Source: Wolfiporia cocos
Taxonomy: Eukaryota; Basidiomycota; Agaricomycetes; Polyporales; Phaeolaceae
Assembly: GCA_029448655.1 (NCBI GenBank)
Contig: JACCLO010000013.1
Location: 248,001-312,000, forward strand
Length of the DNA stretch: 64,000 bases
Reading direction: 5' to 3'
A program made the position numbers and the translations under genes. Within the stretch, counting starts at the first letter, position 1. Each line of letters begins with the position of its first letter. Below are positions 11,079-19,995 of the stretch, in pieces. Under the pieces are notes generated by a model. The model made no database searches. It saw nothing but the letters and a program-made list of their open reading frames with translations, and had not been told where the DNA came from.

Positions 11079-11089
11079 AAGGTCGAGCT
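11079..11089 (+). other. Primer-binding site of self-priming type
   Basis: AAGGTCGAGCT begins one base after the LTR end. It is exactly complementary over 11 nt to the LTR segment 10743-10753 and not beyond. In the Tf1/sushi group of chromoviruses the first 11 nt of the mRNA fold back on the PBS and prime reverse transcription in place of a tRNA. The layout here matches that. Confidence 0.7.
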
Positions 11090-11123
11090 TATCACACCCT
11101 CACCTACCACGGTGTAAGGGCAC

Positions 11124-12938
11124 ATGATATTTGGACCAGAATTCCCAGCACGACTGATTGAACTCTTGCCCGAGGACATTCAGGGAGTCTACAGACTCAA
11201 CCAATACGAGTGGACTGACACCATTGGAGCCTTCCGTAACCGCGGAGGAATTGTTGTCATCCCCAGAGAAGATAGGGCATCGAAGTGGGTACAAGTATAC
11301 CCCTCCGCAGGAACGACCGCTTGGGAAATAACGCGTGAAGCGTTCGAACGATTCGGAGAAATCCCTCCGATGTCAACCGCGACGTTGACCGAAAACGAAA
11401 CCGAAACCATCAACAGAACCTCCGATGCCGATGGAAATACGAATCAGCCTTCGGGCGCCACAGGAATGGCAGGAATTGAGCGCATCGGAGATGATAGGAG
11501 AAATCTTGGAAACTTTACAGGAACAGATAACAGCCAGACCGGAGGACAGGACCCTCCAGGATTTGTATCTGCTTTTGCGCAGAGTGGGATTGGGCCTATG
11601 GCTGGAGGAACAGACCTCTTTGGAAACCCCCCACAGAACGCACCCGGAATGGGTAGCGGAGGAAATCCGTCTTGGACTAGCCCAAGCGGAGGAATGGGAA
11701 CGACAAACCCAGGAACATGGCCTTCAGGCCTATTTGGACGAACCTCCACAGGTACAAGCGGAGGAGGACTGGGAGGAAACTTCGGACTCGGAGGAGGAAT
11801 CCCCGCGAACCCCGGAGGAGGAAACCCTGGAGGGAACCCAGGGAACCCCGGAGGAAATCCAGGAAACCCGGGTGGAGGATACCCGGGAGGAGGAGGACCC
11901 CCAGGAGGGCCTCCACCACCAAATGCGCCGCAGCCTCAACCTCCGGCACCGAACCCGTACTACCGACCCCCGATGATAAAGATCAATCCCCCAGACGTAT
12001 TCGACGGGGAACGATCCGACATGCAGAACTTCATAAACCAGTGCAATTCCTGGTTTACGATGTACGAAACGTCATTTCAGAACGACGTTCAGAGAGTGAT
12101 CTTTATCCTCTCTTATATTTCGAACAAGGGGAAAACGGGCCAATGGAAACAGAATTATCACCGGGTTTATACGAACCCCCAGACAAAACGATTCTTCCCG
12201 CCTAGTCTTGCACAGTTTGATGCAGACTTCCAGAAAGCCTTTGGAGCCATCGAAGAAGTACAGAAGGCGCGGAAGAAAATCCTGGACGTAACCCAGGACA
12301 GGAAGGACATCGATGATTATATCACCGAGTTCAACAACTTGGCCGGAAAGGCCCAGTACAATCGATACAGCGCGGACGGAAACGCGTTGCTCATAACCCT
12401 CTTCGAGAAAGGGTTACCCGAACACACGACCCGATACATCATCGGCGTTCGGCCGCTACCAGCGACCATTGATGAATGGCAGTCCGCTGCCTCGTACTAT
12501 GAAAATACGTACAAGATATTCTTGAAACGGGATAAACCGTTTGTCAAGAAAAAGGCTTGGCAAGCCTCGAACCAGAATAACGGACGCACTAGTGCTCCAC
12601 AGACAACCGCACCGAAAGATCCGAATGCGATGGATGTAGATCGAATGACCACACAGGAAAGGGACGATCACATCAAGAAGGGAAAATGCTTCACCTGTCA
12701 TCAACCAGGACATATGTCGCGAGACTGCCCGAAGAGGCCGAGGAAGCCAGCCCGCCCTAGGCGGACTACTCGAAAAACCGAAGAAGAAGAAGCCGAACAA
12801 GAAGCTCGCATTGAAGAAGTCTCTGAGGAAGAGACTGAATACATCACCGCCAACAGGGCGGTCACAGCAATTAGGGCTCTGAAAGCCAAGAACCCCGAGC
12901 TCCTAGCACAGCTCGTAGAAGAACAGGATTTTGCCTAG
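11124..12938 (+). CDS. gag: Gag polyprotein of Gypsy copy 1 (604 aa)
   Basis: Structural protein that would assemble virus-like particles around the element RNA. It starts at MIFGPEFPARL, 46 bp after the LTR. Residues about 90-280 are Gly/Pro/Asn-rich with PGGNPG repeats. Residues about 285-450 resemble the retrotransposon capsid domain (from INPPDVFDGERSDMQNFINQ). A CX2CX4HX4C zinc knuckle, CFTCHQPGHMSRDC, lies at 522-535, followed by a basic then acidic tail. The frame ends at TAG 12936-12938, just after a slippery heptamer. Another 183-codon frame is open across the Gly-rich part (11425-11976). Confidence 0.9.
   Translation: MIFGPEFPARLIELLPEDIQGVYRLNQYEWTDTIGAFRNRGGIVVIPREDRASKWVQVYPSAGTTAWEITREAFERFGEIPPMSTATLTENETETINRTSDADGNTNQPSGATGMAGIERIGDDRRNLGNFTGTDNSQTGGQDPPGFVSAFAQSGIGPMAGGTDLFGNPPQNAPGMGSGGNPSWTSPSGGMGTTNPGTWPSGLFGRTSTGTSGGGLGGNFGLGGGIPANPGGGNPGGNPGNPGGNPGNPGGGYPGGGGPPGGPPPPNAPQPQPPAPNPYYRPPMIKINPPDVFDGERSDMQNFINQCNSWFTMYETSFQNDVQRVIFILSYISNKGKTGQWKQNYHRVYTNPQTKRFFPPSLAQFDADFQKAFGAIEEVQKARKKILDVTQDRKDIDDYITEFNNLAGKAQYNRYSADGNALLITLFEKGLPEHTTRYIIGVRPLPATIDEWQSAASYYENTYKIFLKRDKPFVKKKAWQASNQNNGRTSAPQTTAPKDPNAMDVDRMTTQERDDHIKKGKCFTCHQPGHMSRDCPKRPRKPARPRRTTRKTEEEEAEQEARIEEVSEEETEYITANRAVTAIRALKAKNPELLAQLVEEQDFA
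12926..12932 (+). promoter_or_regulatory. Candidate -1 frameshift site GGATTTT between gag and pol
   Basis: In the gag frame the heptamer reads G GAT TTT, one codon before the TAG stop. pol is in the -1 frame and is open from 12929 through the first pol ATG at 13028. The linking codons encode protease-like sequence (AAHVITSFEKNRSLFIPVIM). GGAUUUU is a known -1 slippery heptamer in some plant RNA viruses. I did not find a clear downstream pseudoknot by eye. Confidence 0.55.
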
Positions 12939-13027
12939 GAGGGAAGCCCACGGTCTTACCCTCCGAGAAAGCAGCGCATGTAATTACCTCGTTCGAGAAG
13001 AATCGATCCCTCTTCATCCCGGTAATC

Positions 13028-16000
13028 ATGACGCTGGCAAAACCCGTGAAGTGCAATGCACTAATCGACTCAGGAGCAATGTCGAACCTAATCCACAGCA
13101 GAGTGGTAGAAAAATACAAGGTGCCCACACAACCCTTGAAGAACCCGATCATCGTCAAAAATGTCGACGGAACAGAAAACAAAGATGGGCGAATAGACCG
13201 AGAAGCTACCATACTACTACGATATCCGAAGACCCAGAAAACGCGAAAAGTCCGATTCCTGGTAGGATCAATCAGAACGGAAAATATGATTCTAGGGTAT
13301 GGATGGCTAAAAGACGAAAACCCCACAATCGACTGGAAGGACCAAACAGTCGATGTACGATCGATACTCGGGGCAGAAGAAAAGAAACAGGAAGCCACGA
13401 TCCGAATGGATACGGTGGAGATGGTAGTTGCCCCAGAAGGAAAAATTCCAACAAGGGGGACCCAAGAAGCTGCAGGGTATGACCTTTACGCCACAGAAGA
13501 AACCGAGATTCCCGCCGGAGGATGGAAACTCGTCTCCACAGGAGTAAAAATGAAGATCCCGAAGGGATCGTATGGAAGGCTGGCCGGACGATCAGGCAAC
13601 ACCCTCAGACACGGATTGGTGGTACAAGCCGGAATCATAGACTCGGACTACCGAGGAGACGTCGGAGCCATCGTCTTCAACTACTCAGACAAAGCGCATA
13701 GGATTATCCCGGGCATGCGAATAGCCCAGATAATTTTCGAACGACACCTCACCCCCGACATCTTAGAAGTCAAAGACCTAGACGAAACAGAACGAGGGGA
13801 GAAAGGGTTCGGATCCACGGACCAGCCAGAAGAAACAGCGCAGCGGCTCTATACTCCCGAAGAGTACGAAGCGATCCGACGCTTCGCAAAAGATAACCCT
13901 AGGATCATAGGAAAGAAAGGGGAGACGCGAAAGAAGTTCCGAACAAAGATACAAATCATCAACGCTGTCAGGAAAGCGCTGACGAAATCCCAGGAATTCG
14001 CACAAAAAACCCCCGAGCCAGAACGAACGATTGAAGAGATGGTCCCGAAACACCTACTGGACTTCGCCAAGGTGTTCAGTAAGGAATCCGCAGCAGTGTT
14101 TCCCCCATCGAGACCATGGGACCACGCAATCGAATTAAAACCCGATTTCGTGCCGAAGGACTGCAAAGTCTATGCACTCTCGCCTAAAGAGCAACAGGCG
14201 CTGGATGAATTCCTAAAAGAAAACTTGGCCAAGGGATTCATAGTCCCTTCAAAATCCCCGATGGCGTCACCATTCTTTTTCGTCCCAAAGAAAGACAGCG
14301 GCCTACGACCCTGTCAAGATTATCGATATCTGAATGAAGGGACGATAAAGAACGTTTATCCCTTGCCACTAATCTCAGAGCTCCTGGAAAAGCTAAAGGG
14401 AGCAAAGATCTTCACAAAAATGGACCTTAGAGCAGGATACAACAACGTGCGAATCAAAAAAGGAGACGAATGGAAAGCGGCCTTCAAAACGAACCGAGGG
14501 TTGTACGAGCCCACGGTTATGTTTTTCGGATTGTGCAATGCACCCGGGACCTTTCAGGCAATGATGAACGAAATCCTGAAAGAAGAAATCCTCGAAGGAT
14601 GGGTGCTTGTTTATATGGACGACATCCTCATTTTCTCAGAAGACGAGAAAATACACAAGGAACGGGAGCGGCGGATCCTTCAGAGATTGGCGGATAACCA
14701 TCTCTTTGTGAAACCCGAGAAATGCGCCTTCGATGTCGACAGAGTCGAGTTTCTGGGACTAGTCATCACCCCAGGAAATATCCAGATGGACCCAGCGAAA
14801 CTCAATGGGATTAAGGAGTGGCCGACTCCCCGAAATCTCAAAGAAGTCAGATCCTTCTTAGGATTTGCGAACTTCTATCGGAAATTTATCGATCACTACT
14901 CTACGCACGACCGACCCTTGGTAGACCTCACAAAAACGGTCACAGGGACAGGGTTCCAATGGACGGAGAAAGAACAGAAAGCATTCGAATTCATGAAGAA
15001 AGCATTCACGACGGCGCCCGCACTAGGAACACCAGACAAGGAGAAACCGTTCATCCTCGAAACAGACGCATCTCAGTTCGCCACAGGAGCAGTACTAAAA
15101 CAGACAGATGAAACAGGGAGCGAACGGCCGGTGGGATATCTCTCACAATCCCTGACATCAACAGAACGAAACTACGAAATCTACGATCGCGAACTACTCG
15201 GAATAGTCCGAGCATTAGAAGAATGGCGGCACCTATTGGAAGGAGCACCGCACCGGATCTTGATCCGAAGTGATCATCAGAACCTGACGTACTGGAGAAG
15301 CGCACAGCGCCTAAATCGGCGACAAGCGAGATGGCATCTATTCCTTTCGCAATTCGACCTGAAATTGCAGCACGTCCCCGGAAGGAAACTAGTCATGGCC
15401 GACACGCTTTCCAGGTTGTACCACTTGGACGAAAGCAACGAAGACAACGAGGGAATCACCATGATTCCAGACGAACTCGTCGTCCACGCAATCCAGATCC
15501 CAATCATTGATCGAATCAAGAACGCCAATGATCGAGATGAATCTGCGGAACAGGCGATCCGTGCTCTAGGGGGCACAGGCGAATTCCCCGTGAGAACCAC
15601 CGCAGATGAATGGCAACAAACGGATGGGATACTGCTCTACAAGGGCAGGATGTACGTGCCAAGGGACGAGGGCCTTCGACGGGACATCATCTCAAAATAC
15701 CACGACACGGTCCCGGCCGGACACCCTGGGATCTGGGGTACAACAGTACAGGTTACGACCCACTTTTTGTGGCCTGACATGAGAACAATGATAGCGGAAT
15801 ACGTCCGGGGCTGTGCAATCTGTCAACAGATGAAACCTGATAGGAATCCGCTGAAACCCCCTTTGCAACCAATACCGACACGGGAAGACGCCCTCCCCTT
15901 CTCACAGTGCTCGGTCGATTTTGTCACCGACCTGCCAAGAGTTGGAAAGTATGACTCCATGATGGTGATTGTCGACCATGGCCTATCCAAGGCCATCTCT

Positions 16001-18079
16001 CTCACCCCATGCGACAAAACGATCACTAGCGAAGGGGCGGCAGAGATATTTCACCGGAAAATCTACTCGCTATATGGCATCCCCCGAAAGATCATTTCAG
16101 ACAGAGGACCGCAGTTTGCATCAAAGCTTTTCAAGGAATTATGCAAGCTGCAGGGAACAGAATCAGCGATGAGTACGGCGTACCATCCACAGACCGACGG
16201 ACAGACAGAAAGAATGAATCAACAGATCGAAGTATACCTTCGCATCTATTGCATGAACGACCCGTTCCAATGGGTACAACGACTGCCTGACGTCGAATTT
16301 GCGCACAACACCAGACGAACCGAAAACCGGCCAGCGCCACTCAAAATAATCTTAGGATATGTCCCGAGAGGATTCCCAGACTATGACAGGGTAGGGAACG
16401 TCCCGGCAGCTGTTGACAGGATCAAGAAGATCAAAGAGGTGCGAAAGATGGCATTCATCGCGCATGAATTAGCCCAGAAAAGAATGGCAGGGCGGTTCCT
16501 CAGAGAACTACCGAAGCTTGAGAAAGGAGATAAGGTCTGGCTTGACGCAAAGAACCTAACTATCCCCTACGAATCTAACAAGCTGGCACCAAAAAGGGAA
16601 GGACCCTTCACTATCACAGAAAAGATGGGACCCACGACATACCGGCTGCAATTACCAACAAGCTGGAAAGTTCATCCGGTATTCCACGCCGCCTTACTAA
16701 AACCATTCAAAGAAACAAGGGTGCACGGACCCAATTACTTACGGCCGCCACCTGATGTCATCAAGGGACAGGAAGAATATGAGGTCGAAGCCATCTTGGC
16801 TGACAGATGGAAAGGAAAGAAGCATCAATACTTCGTCAAGTGGAAAGGCTATGCCACGGCCGACAATTCATGGGAAGACGAGGCGAACTTGGAGCACTCC
16901 AAGGAGCTGATAAAAGACTACCACAAGACGAGAGTCAGGACAACCCCGACACTCGAAAACAGGACAGTAATAGTATGTCGACGACTCGCCACCAGCTTCC
17001 CCGCCGTACCACGACCCCCGGCGATGCAGATCGTCGAGAAGGCCGGCCGCGAGGTACGCCAACAAGAAGGTACTCCCCCCAACATCTGCAGATTAGACAC
17101 GCCCTCCTCTGGTACAGGGCCGAGGGACCTTTTGCTGGCCGAGCCGATGGCTGGTCGGCCCTCTTCGACATCGCGCAGGATCTCACCCACGTCTACAGCT
17201 CGTACCAGAACATCACCGAGGACCTCGTCCGAATGGAGGGGCAGATCAGAGCGCAGAGAGAGGGACTCGAGCTACTCACCGACAGACTTATCGACAGATT
17301 GGCCGCCACCACGACGGCCCGACTACGACACGCGCTCAACGACTTCGAGGATCGCGAGCACGTTGCTCCCAATCGACCCGAATACATACCGCGACCCACC
17401 CGCTTTTTCACCCCCGACGAACGACGCCGAGTTGCAAGGCCGTTTGATTTTATGGAGGGCGATAGAGTATTATTTCCGTTGCCTACCGAGACTCAGAGGG
17501 CCCGCCGAACAGGAGTTAGAGACCCGACACCACGTATTTCTGGTATGGGAGGCAACGGGAGACGTGAACCACCTGCACGCCCAACGAGCCCTAGGGCTAC
17601 CCCAGCGCGACAGCGAAGAGCGAATAGCACGCCGCCTATTCGACGATCTCCTTCAGTGCAGAGTATTACCCGCGAGGAGTTTGAGCGAGGTGCGAGGGAG
17701 CACGAACGAGACACCGCCTCCCTACCAACGTGGGCCGCCCGAAACCTCCACCGAGCCGCACACCACTGGAGGTACCAGCATAACGAATACCTCCGCGATA
17801 TCCCTTCCTTACGGGTACCAGCGAGGCCCTCACCCGAGCAGCCGTGCCGACAATGTGGTTCTGCTAACCACTGGATCCTCGACTGCCCCGATTATATTTG
17901 CAGAACTTGTGGGCTCAATCAACCAGGTCATCGACAGAATGAATGCCGCCAACACTTCGTATGGCGAACTCCTACGACCCCGTCCCTCAGCGGGAACGGC
18001 GACATCTACAACGAACAGGACGCCGAGGCACTCTGAAGAGGGGAACTTGGAAAATTCGTTGAGGCTGACGAATGCTTAG
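13028..18079 (+). CDS. pol: Pol polyprotein of Gypsy copy 1 with embedded dUTPase and chromodomain
   Basis: Frame of 1683 codons from the first Met, but open back to 12929, so it is probably made as a Gag-Pol fusion by -1 frameshifting. Protease: ALIDSGAMSN (D14). dUTPase about 135-262 with all five motifs: AAGYDLYA, GRLAGRSG, GLVVQAGIIDSDYRGDVGA, GMRIAQIIF and GEKGFGSTD. RT with YMDD at 529-532. RNase H from about 675 (D680 in ETDASQ). Integrase with the HHCC finger (CAICQQ at 929) and DD35E residues D964, D1025 and E1061. Chromodomain about 1249-1300 (EYEVEAIL, YFVKWKGY, NSWED). The last 380 codons overlap another ORF and carry no motif I know. All catalytic residues are present. Confidence 0.93.
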   Translation: MTLAKPVKCNALIDSGAMSNLIHSRVVEKYKVPTQPLKNPIIVKNVDGTENKDGRIDREATILLRYPKTQKTRKVRFLVGSIRTENMILGYGWLKDENPTIDWKDQTVDVRSILGAEEKKQEATIRMDTVEMVVAPEGKIPTRGTQEAAGYDLYATEETEIPAGGWKLVSTGVKMKIPKGSYGRLAGRSGNTLRHGLVVQAGIIDSDYRGDVGAIVFNYSDKAHRIIPGMRIAQIIFERHLTPDILEVKDLDETERGEKGFGSTDQPEETAQRLYTPEEYEAIRRFAKDNPRIIGKKGETRKKFRTKIQIINAVRKALTKSQEFAQKTPEPERTIEEMVPKHLLDFAKVFSKESAAVFPPSRPWDHAIELKPDFVPKDCKVYALSPKEQQALDEFLKENLAKGFIVPSKSPMASPFFFVPKKDSGLRPCQDYRYLNEGTIKNVYPLPLISELLEKLKGAKIFTKMDLRAGYNNVRIKKGDEWKAAFKTNRGLYEPTVMFFGLCNAPGTFQAMMNEILKEEILEGWVLVYMDDILIFSEDEKIHKERERRILQRLADNHLFVKPEKCAFDVDRVEFLGLVITPGNIQMDPAKLNGIKEWPTPRNLKEVRSFLGFANFYRKFIDHYSTHDRPLVDLTKTVTGTGFQWTEKEQKAFEFMKKAFTTAPALGTPDKEKPFILETDASQFATGAVLKQTDETGSERPVGYLSQSLTSTERNYEIYDRELLGIVRALEEWRHLLEGAPHRILIRSDHQNLTYWRSAQRLNRRQARWHLFLSQFDLKLQHVPGRKLVMADTLSRLYHLDESNEDNEGITMIPDELVVHAIQIPIIDRIKNANDRDESAEQAIRALGGTGEFPVRTTADEWQQTDGILLYKGRMYVPRDEGLRRDIISKYHDTVPAGHPGIWGTTVQVTTHFLWPDMRTMIAEYVRGCAICQQMKPDRNPLKPPLQPIPTREDALPFSQCSVDFVTDLPRVGKYDSMMVIVDHGLSKAISLTPCDKTITSEGAAEIFHRKIYSLYGIPRKIISDRGPQFASKLFKELCKLQGTESAMSTAYHPQTDGQTERMNQQIEVYLRIYCMNDPFQWVQRLPDVEFAHNTRRTENRPAPLKIILGYVPRGFPDYDRVGNVPAAVDRIKKIKEVRKMAFIAHELAQKRMAGRFLRELPKLEKGDKVWLDAKNLTIPYESNKLAPKREGPFTITEKMGPTTYRLQLPTSWKVHPVFHAALLKPFKETRVHGPNYLRPPPDVIKGQEEYEVEAILADRWKGKKHQYFVKWKGYATADNSWEDEANLEHSKELIKDYHKTRVRTTPTLENRTVIVCRRLATSFPAVPRPPAMQIVEKAGREVRQQEGTPPNICRLDTPSSGTGPRDLLLAEPMAGRPSSTSRRISPTSTARTRTSPRTSSEWRGRSERRERDSSYSPTDLSTDWPPPRRPDYDTRSTTSRIASTLLPIDPNTYRDPPAFSPPTNDAELQGRLILWRAIEYYFRCLPRLRGPAEQELETRHHVFLVWEATGDVNHLHAQRALGLPQRDSEERIARRLFDDLLQCRVLPARSLSEVRGSTNETPPPYQRGPPETSTEPHTTGGTSITNTSAISLPYGYQRGPHPSSRADNVVLLTTGSSTAPIIFAELVGSINQVIDRMNAANTSYGELLRPRPSAGTATSTTNRTPRHSEEGNLENSLRLTNA
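16975..18036 (+). CDS. Third ORF overlapping the pol 3' end, two zinc knuckles
   Basis: A frame of 353 codons from an ATG in good context at 16975 (open further back to 16807) overlaps the pol tail in a different frame. Residues about 40-110 are helical and charged (ALFDIAQDLTHVYSSYQNIT). Residues 291-304 are CRQCGSANHWILDC, a CX2CX4HX4C knuckle, and 309-324 are CRTCGLNQPGHRQNEC, CX2CX6HX4C. This is Gag-like nucleic-acid-binding architecture in an unusual place. The pol frame over the same bases is also open to 18079. How this ORF would be translated (re-initiation, a spliced mRNA or frameshift) is not evident, and it may be a coincidental frame. Confidence 0.5.
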   Translation: MSTTRHQLPRRTTTPGDADRREGRPRGTPTRRYSPQHLQIRHALLWYRAEGPFAGRADGWSALFDIAQDLTHVYSSYQNITEDLVRMEGQIRAQREGLELLTDRLIDRLAATTTARLRHALNDFEDREHVAPNRPEYIPRPTRFFTPDERRRVARPFDFMEGDRVLFPLPTETQRARRTGVRDPTPRISGMGGNGRREPPARPTSPRATPARQRRANSTPPIRRSPSVQSITREEFERGAREHERDTASLPTWAARNLHRAAHHWRYQHNEYLRDIPSLRVPARPSPEQPCRQCGSANHWILDCPDYICRTCGLNQPGHRQNECRQHFVWRTPTTPSLSGNGDIYNEQDAEAL

Positions 18080-18085
18080 GGAGGG
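18078..18085 (+). other. Polypurine tract of Gypsy copy 1
   Basis: AGGGAGGG lies five bases before the 3' LTR and overlaps the pol stop codon (18077-18079). This is the expected site for plus-strand DNA priming. Confidence 0.75.
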
Positions 18086-18090
18086 TCTGA

Positions 18091-18798
18091 TGTCACGGTT
18101 ATTTTGATTTTTCGAATATCGACAGAACTCACCACTAGGCGAATACGATACAGGGACTTGTTGCGCAACCAACTTCCCTGGCCACTCGTGACTCTACTGG
18201 GCGCATCCCCAGTGGTACTAGTCTATAGGGCACGTTTCATCTTTGGCAGATCCAACTCTGCCACCGTTTCGTGTTAATCATTTGTTAACTGATAGATGGC
18301 GTTCAACCGCCATCATTCCTATCTATCGTCTCAGATATATCACTACATACCTATCAAACGTTTGGTACTATAGCGTAGATAGTATCGGTGACATCTGGGA
18401 CAGACTTGACCCCTGAAACCCAACGTAGTATATAAACTAATGTACCTACTGTCGAAGCTCTTCAGCTCGACCTTGTTGTATAAACAAGAAGTCTTATACT
18501 CGTTCTCAAACGTAGGAAACTACGCTCAGTATTTCTCACTCGAGCAACCGAACGACTAAGTCCTCGAAGTACACGCTGACTTCTCGGACTTAGGCGAGTC
18601 TTATATTCTACTAGACTCGCACCTGAACAGATTATATCCTCTAACGCGGATTGGATATTATACGATCTCCTAGGAACTTCACCTAGGACCTGAAGGCATC
18701 TAAAGAGCATTTGCCTTGCATACGGCTATACGCCCACGTGCAGAAGAACGATCTATATTCACGACTCGAATATACGAACGGGTATTCGACCCATAACA
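18091..18798 (+). repeat. 3' LTR of Gypsy copy 1
   Basis: 708 bp, matching the 5' LTR except for an a at about 18702. It is followed directly by the duplicated target CAACC and the interrupted Tc1 transposase frame. Confidence 0.95.
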
Positions 18799-19387
18799 CA
18801 ACCCCCTTCTCAGTGATGCACCCCCACACCATCACTCCCCTGTTGCCTGATTTCCATGTCTTCTTCATGTACCTTGCTTGTAGTGCATCCCCAGGCCTTC
18901 TCCAACAAAAACCCCTCCCACCTGTGCCCGAGAGCTCAATCTTGCACTTGTTACTGAAAATGATGGTCTGCCAATAGTCCACACTCCAATCCCCCACTCC
19001 TTCTGCCCAGACCCTCCGCACCTTTCTGTGTCTTGTAGACAGATAGGGCACCCTCCTATGAATTGCAGACACCAGCCCCTCCTTCCGTAGAGCACACCGT
19101 AGTGTGATGGGATGGTCATTTTGGAAGTGCTCACGCTGGAGCTCTGCAACATTGCGAGTGTGCCCTCTATCTAGTAAGACCGCATATTTGCGGTCCTGTT
19201 TGGATAGCTTTGCTGGGCAGCCTGCCTTCAGCTGAGGGTAGCATGACTTGGTGTGGTGGAAGTGGTTAACGATGTTGTAAACGGTGTTGCGAGTGATATT
19301 GAAGTGACGAGCAATGACTGCAGCAGAGTGGCCAGCATGGTAGAGTTCGACTATTCTACCACACTTAGATGGTGAAGTATAGACCAT
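18799..19387 (-). pseudogene. Tc1-type transposase, N-terminal part, first catalytic Asp lost
   Basis: I place the start at the Met at 19387 (MVYTSPSKCGRIVELYHAGH) because a helix-turn-helix DNA-binding segment follows at once (ARHFNITRNTVYNIVNHF). The DDE domain begins near 18990. At the first catalytic position the family has VIFSDE, but here the codons read IIFSNK (AAC at 18952-18950, AAG at 18949-18947). Both changes are G-to-A on the coding strand and would abolish activity. The frame then meets the Gypsy 3' LTR after GCITEKG. Confidence 0.8.
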
Positions 19388-19647
19388 AGGAGTATGAGAT
19401 AGCACACAGATAGTGATTTGACCAATTGCTTTGTTACCAAGAAGCAGCACAAGGTGGGTGTATCAACACGTTGATCACATGATTGCCTCATTCTGGCTCA
19501 CTGTACGAGCCGATGGCAATGTAATCATATGTGCATAGTACTGAGTTCCTTCTGTCTACTATCCTAATTTTGGGGGGCCACAAACCTTGCCCAGTCCATT
19601 GGTAAGTACCAATATTGGTGTTGCCCAATTACTTTTGTACGTTATTG

Positions 19648-19995
19648 TACATGCTGCACCACTAGCTAAGTGCCTGCCCTCAAGGGGTCAGTGCACATGT
19701 AACTACTGTAACTACTGTGATGCTGCATGTAACTACTTGTGACCATGGATGGTGCTAATGCCCCTACTTATCTACAACATGTCCATCATCTTATCTACCG
19801 GTCACATCACCTACACCGAGGGCATGCACTGTGACACCCAGCTCAATTAATCGCTGTGCATGCAGCTGAGGTATAGAAACAAGTACATTGATAGCACCAG
19901 TGACCTGACATGTATATACAGTTTTTAGCACAGTCAGTGCCTCTGAGACTTAGTTTTGTCCACATTAGTCTGTCACCACTGGCTGCCTGCCACCT
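19648..19995. other. Upstream region of the 19996 ORF; TATA-like run
   Basis: No coding sequence seen. ATGTATATACAG at about 19909-19920 could be a TATA element for the ORF that starts at 19996. Confidence 0.3.

Larger units (their letters stand above)
10370..18798 (+). mobile_element. Ty3/Gypsy chromovirus, copy 1, complete (8429 bp)
   Basis: Two 708-bp LTRs (10370-11077, 18091-18798) begin TGTCACGG and end CATAACA, and the element is flanked by the 5-bp duplication CAACC (10365-10369, 18799-18803). I noticed a single difference between the LTRs (c at about 10981 against a at 18702), so the insertion is recent. Internal order is PBS, gag, pol (protease, dUTPase, RT, RNase H, integrase, chromodomain), an overlapping third ORF and a polypurine tract. 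All frames are open. It sits inside a Tc1 transposase gene. Confidence 0.95.
9218..19647 (-). mobile_element. Tc1/mariner element split by Gypsy copy 1
   Basis: Terminal inverted repeats start CAGTAACGTACAAAAGTA at 9218 and, read inward from the right end at 19647, CAATAACGTACAAAAGTA. They stay similar for about 40 bp. TA dinucleotides flank both ends (9216-9217 and 19648-19649), the Tc1/mariner target duplication. Removing Gypsy copy 1 and one CAACC duplication leaves about 2.0 kb holding one transposase frame on the minus strand. Confidence 0.85.
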
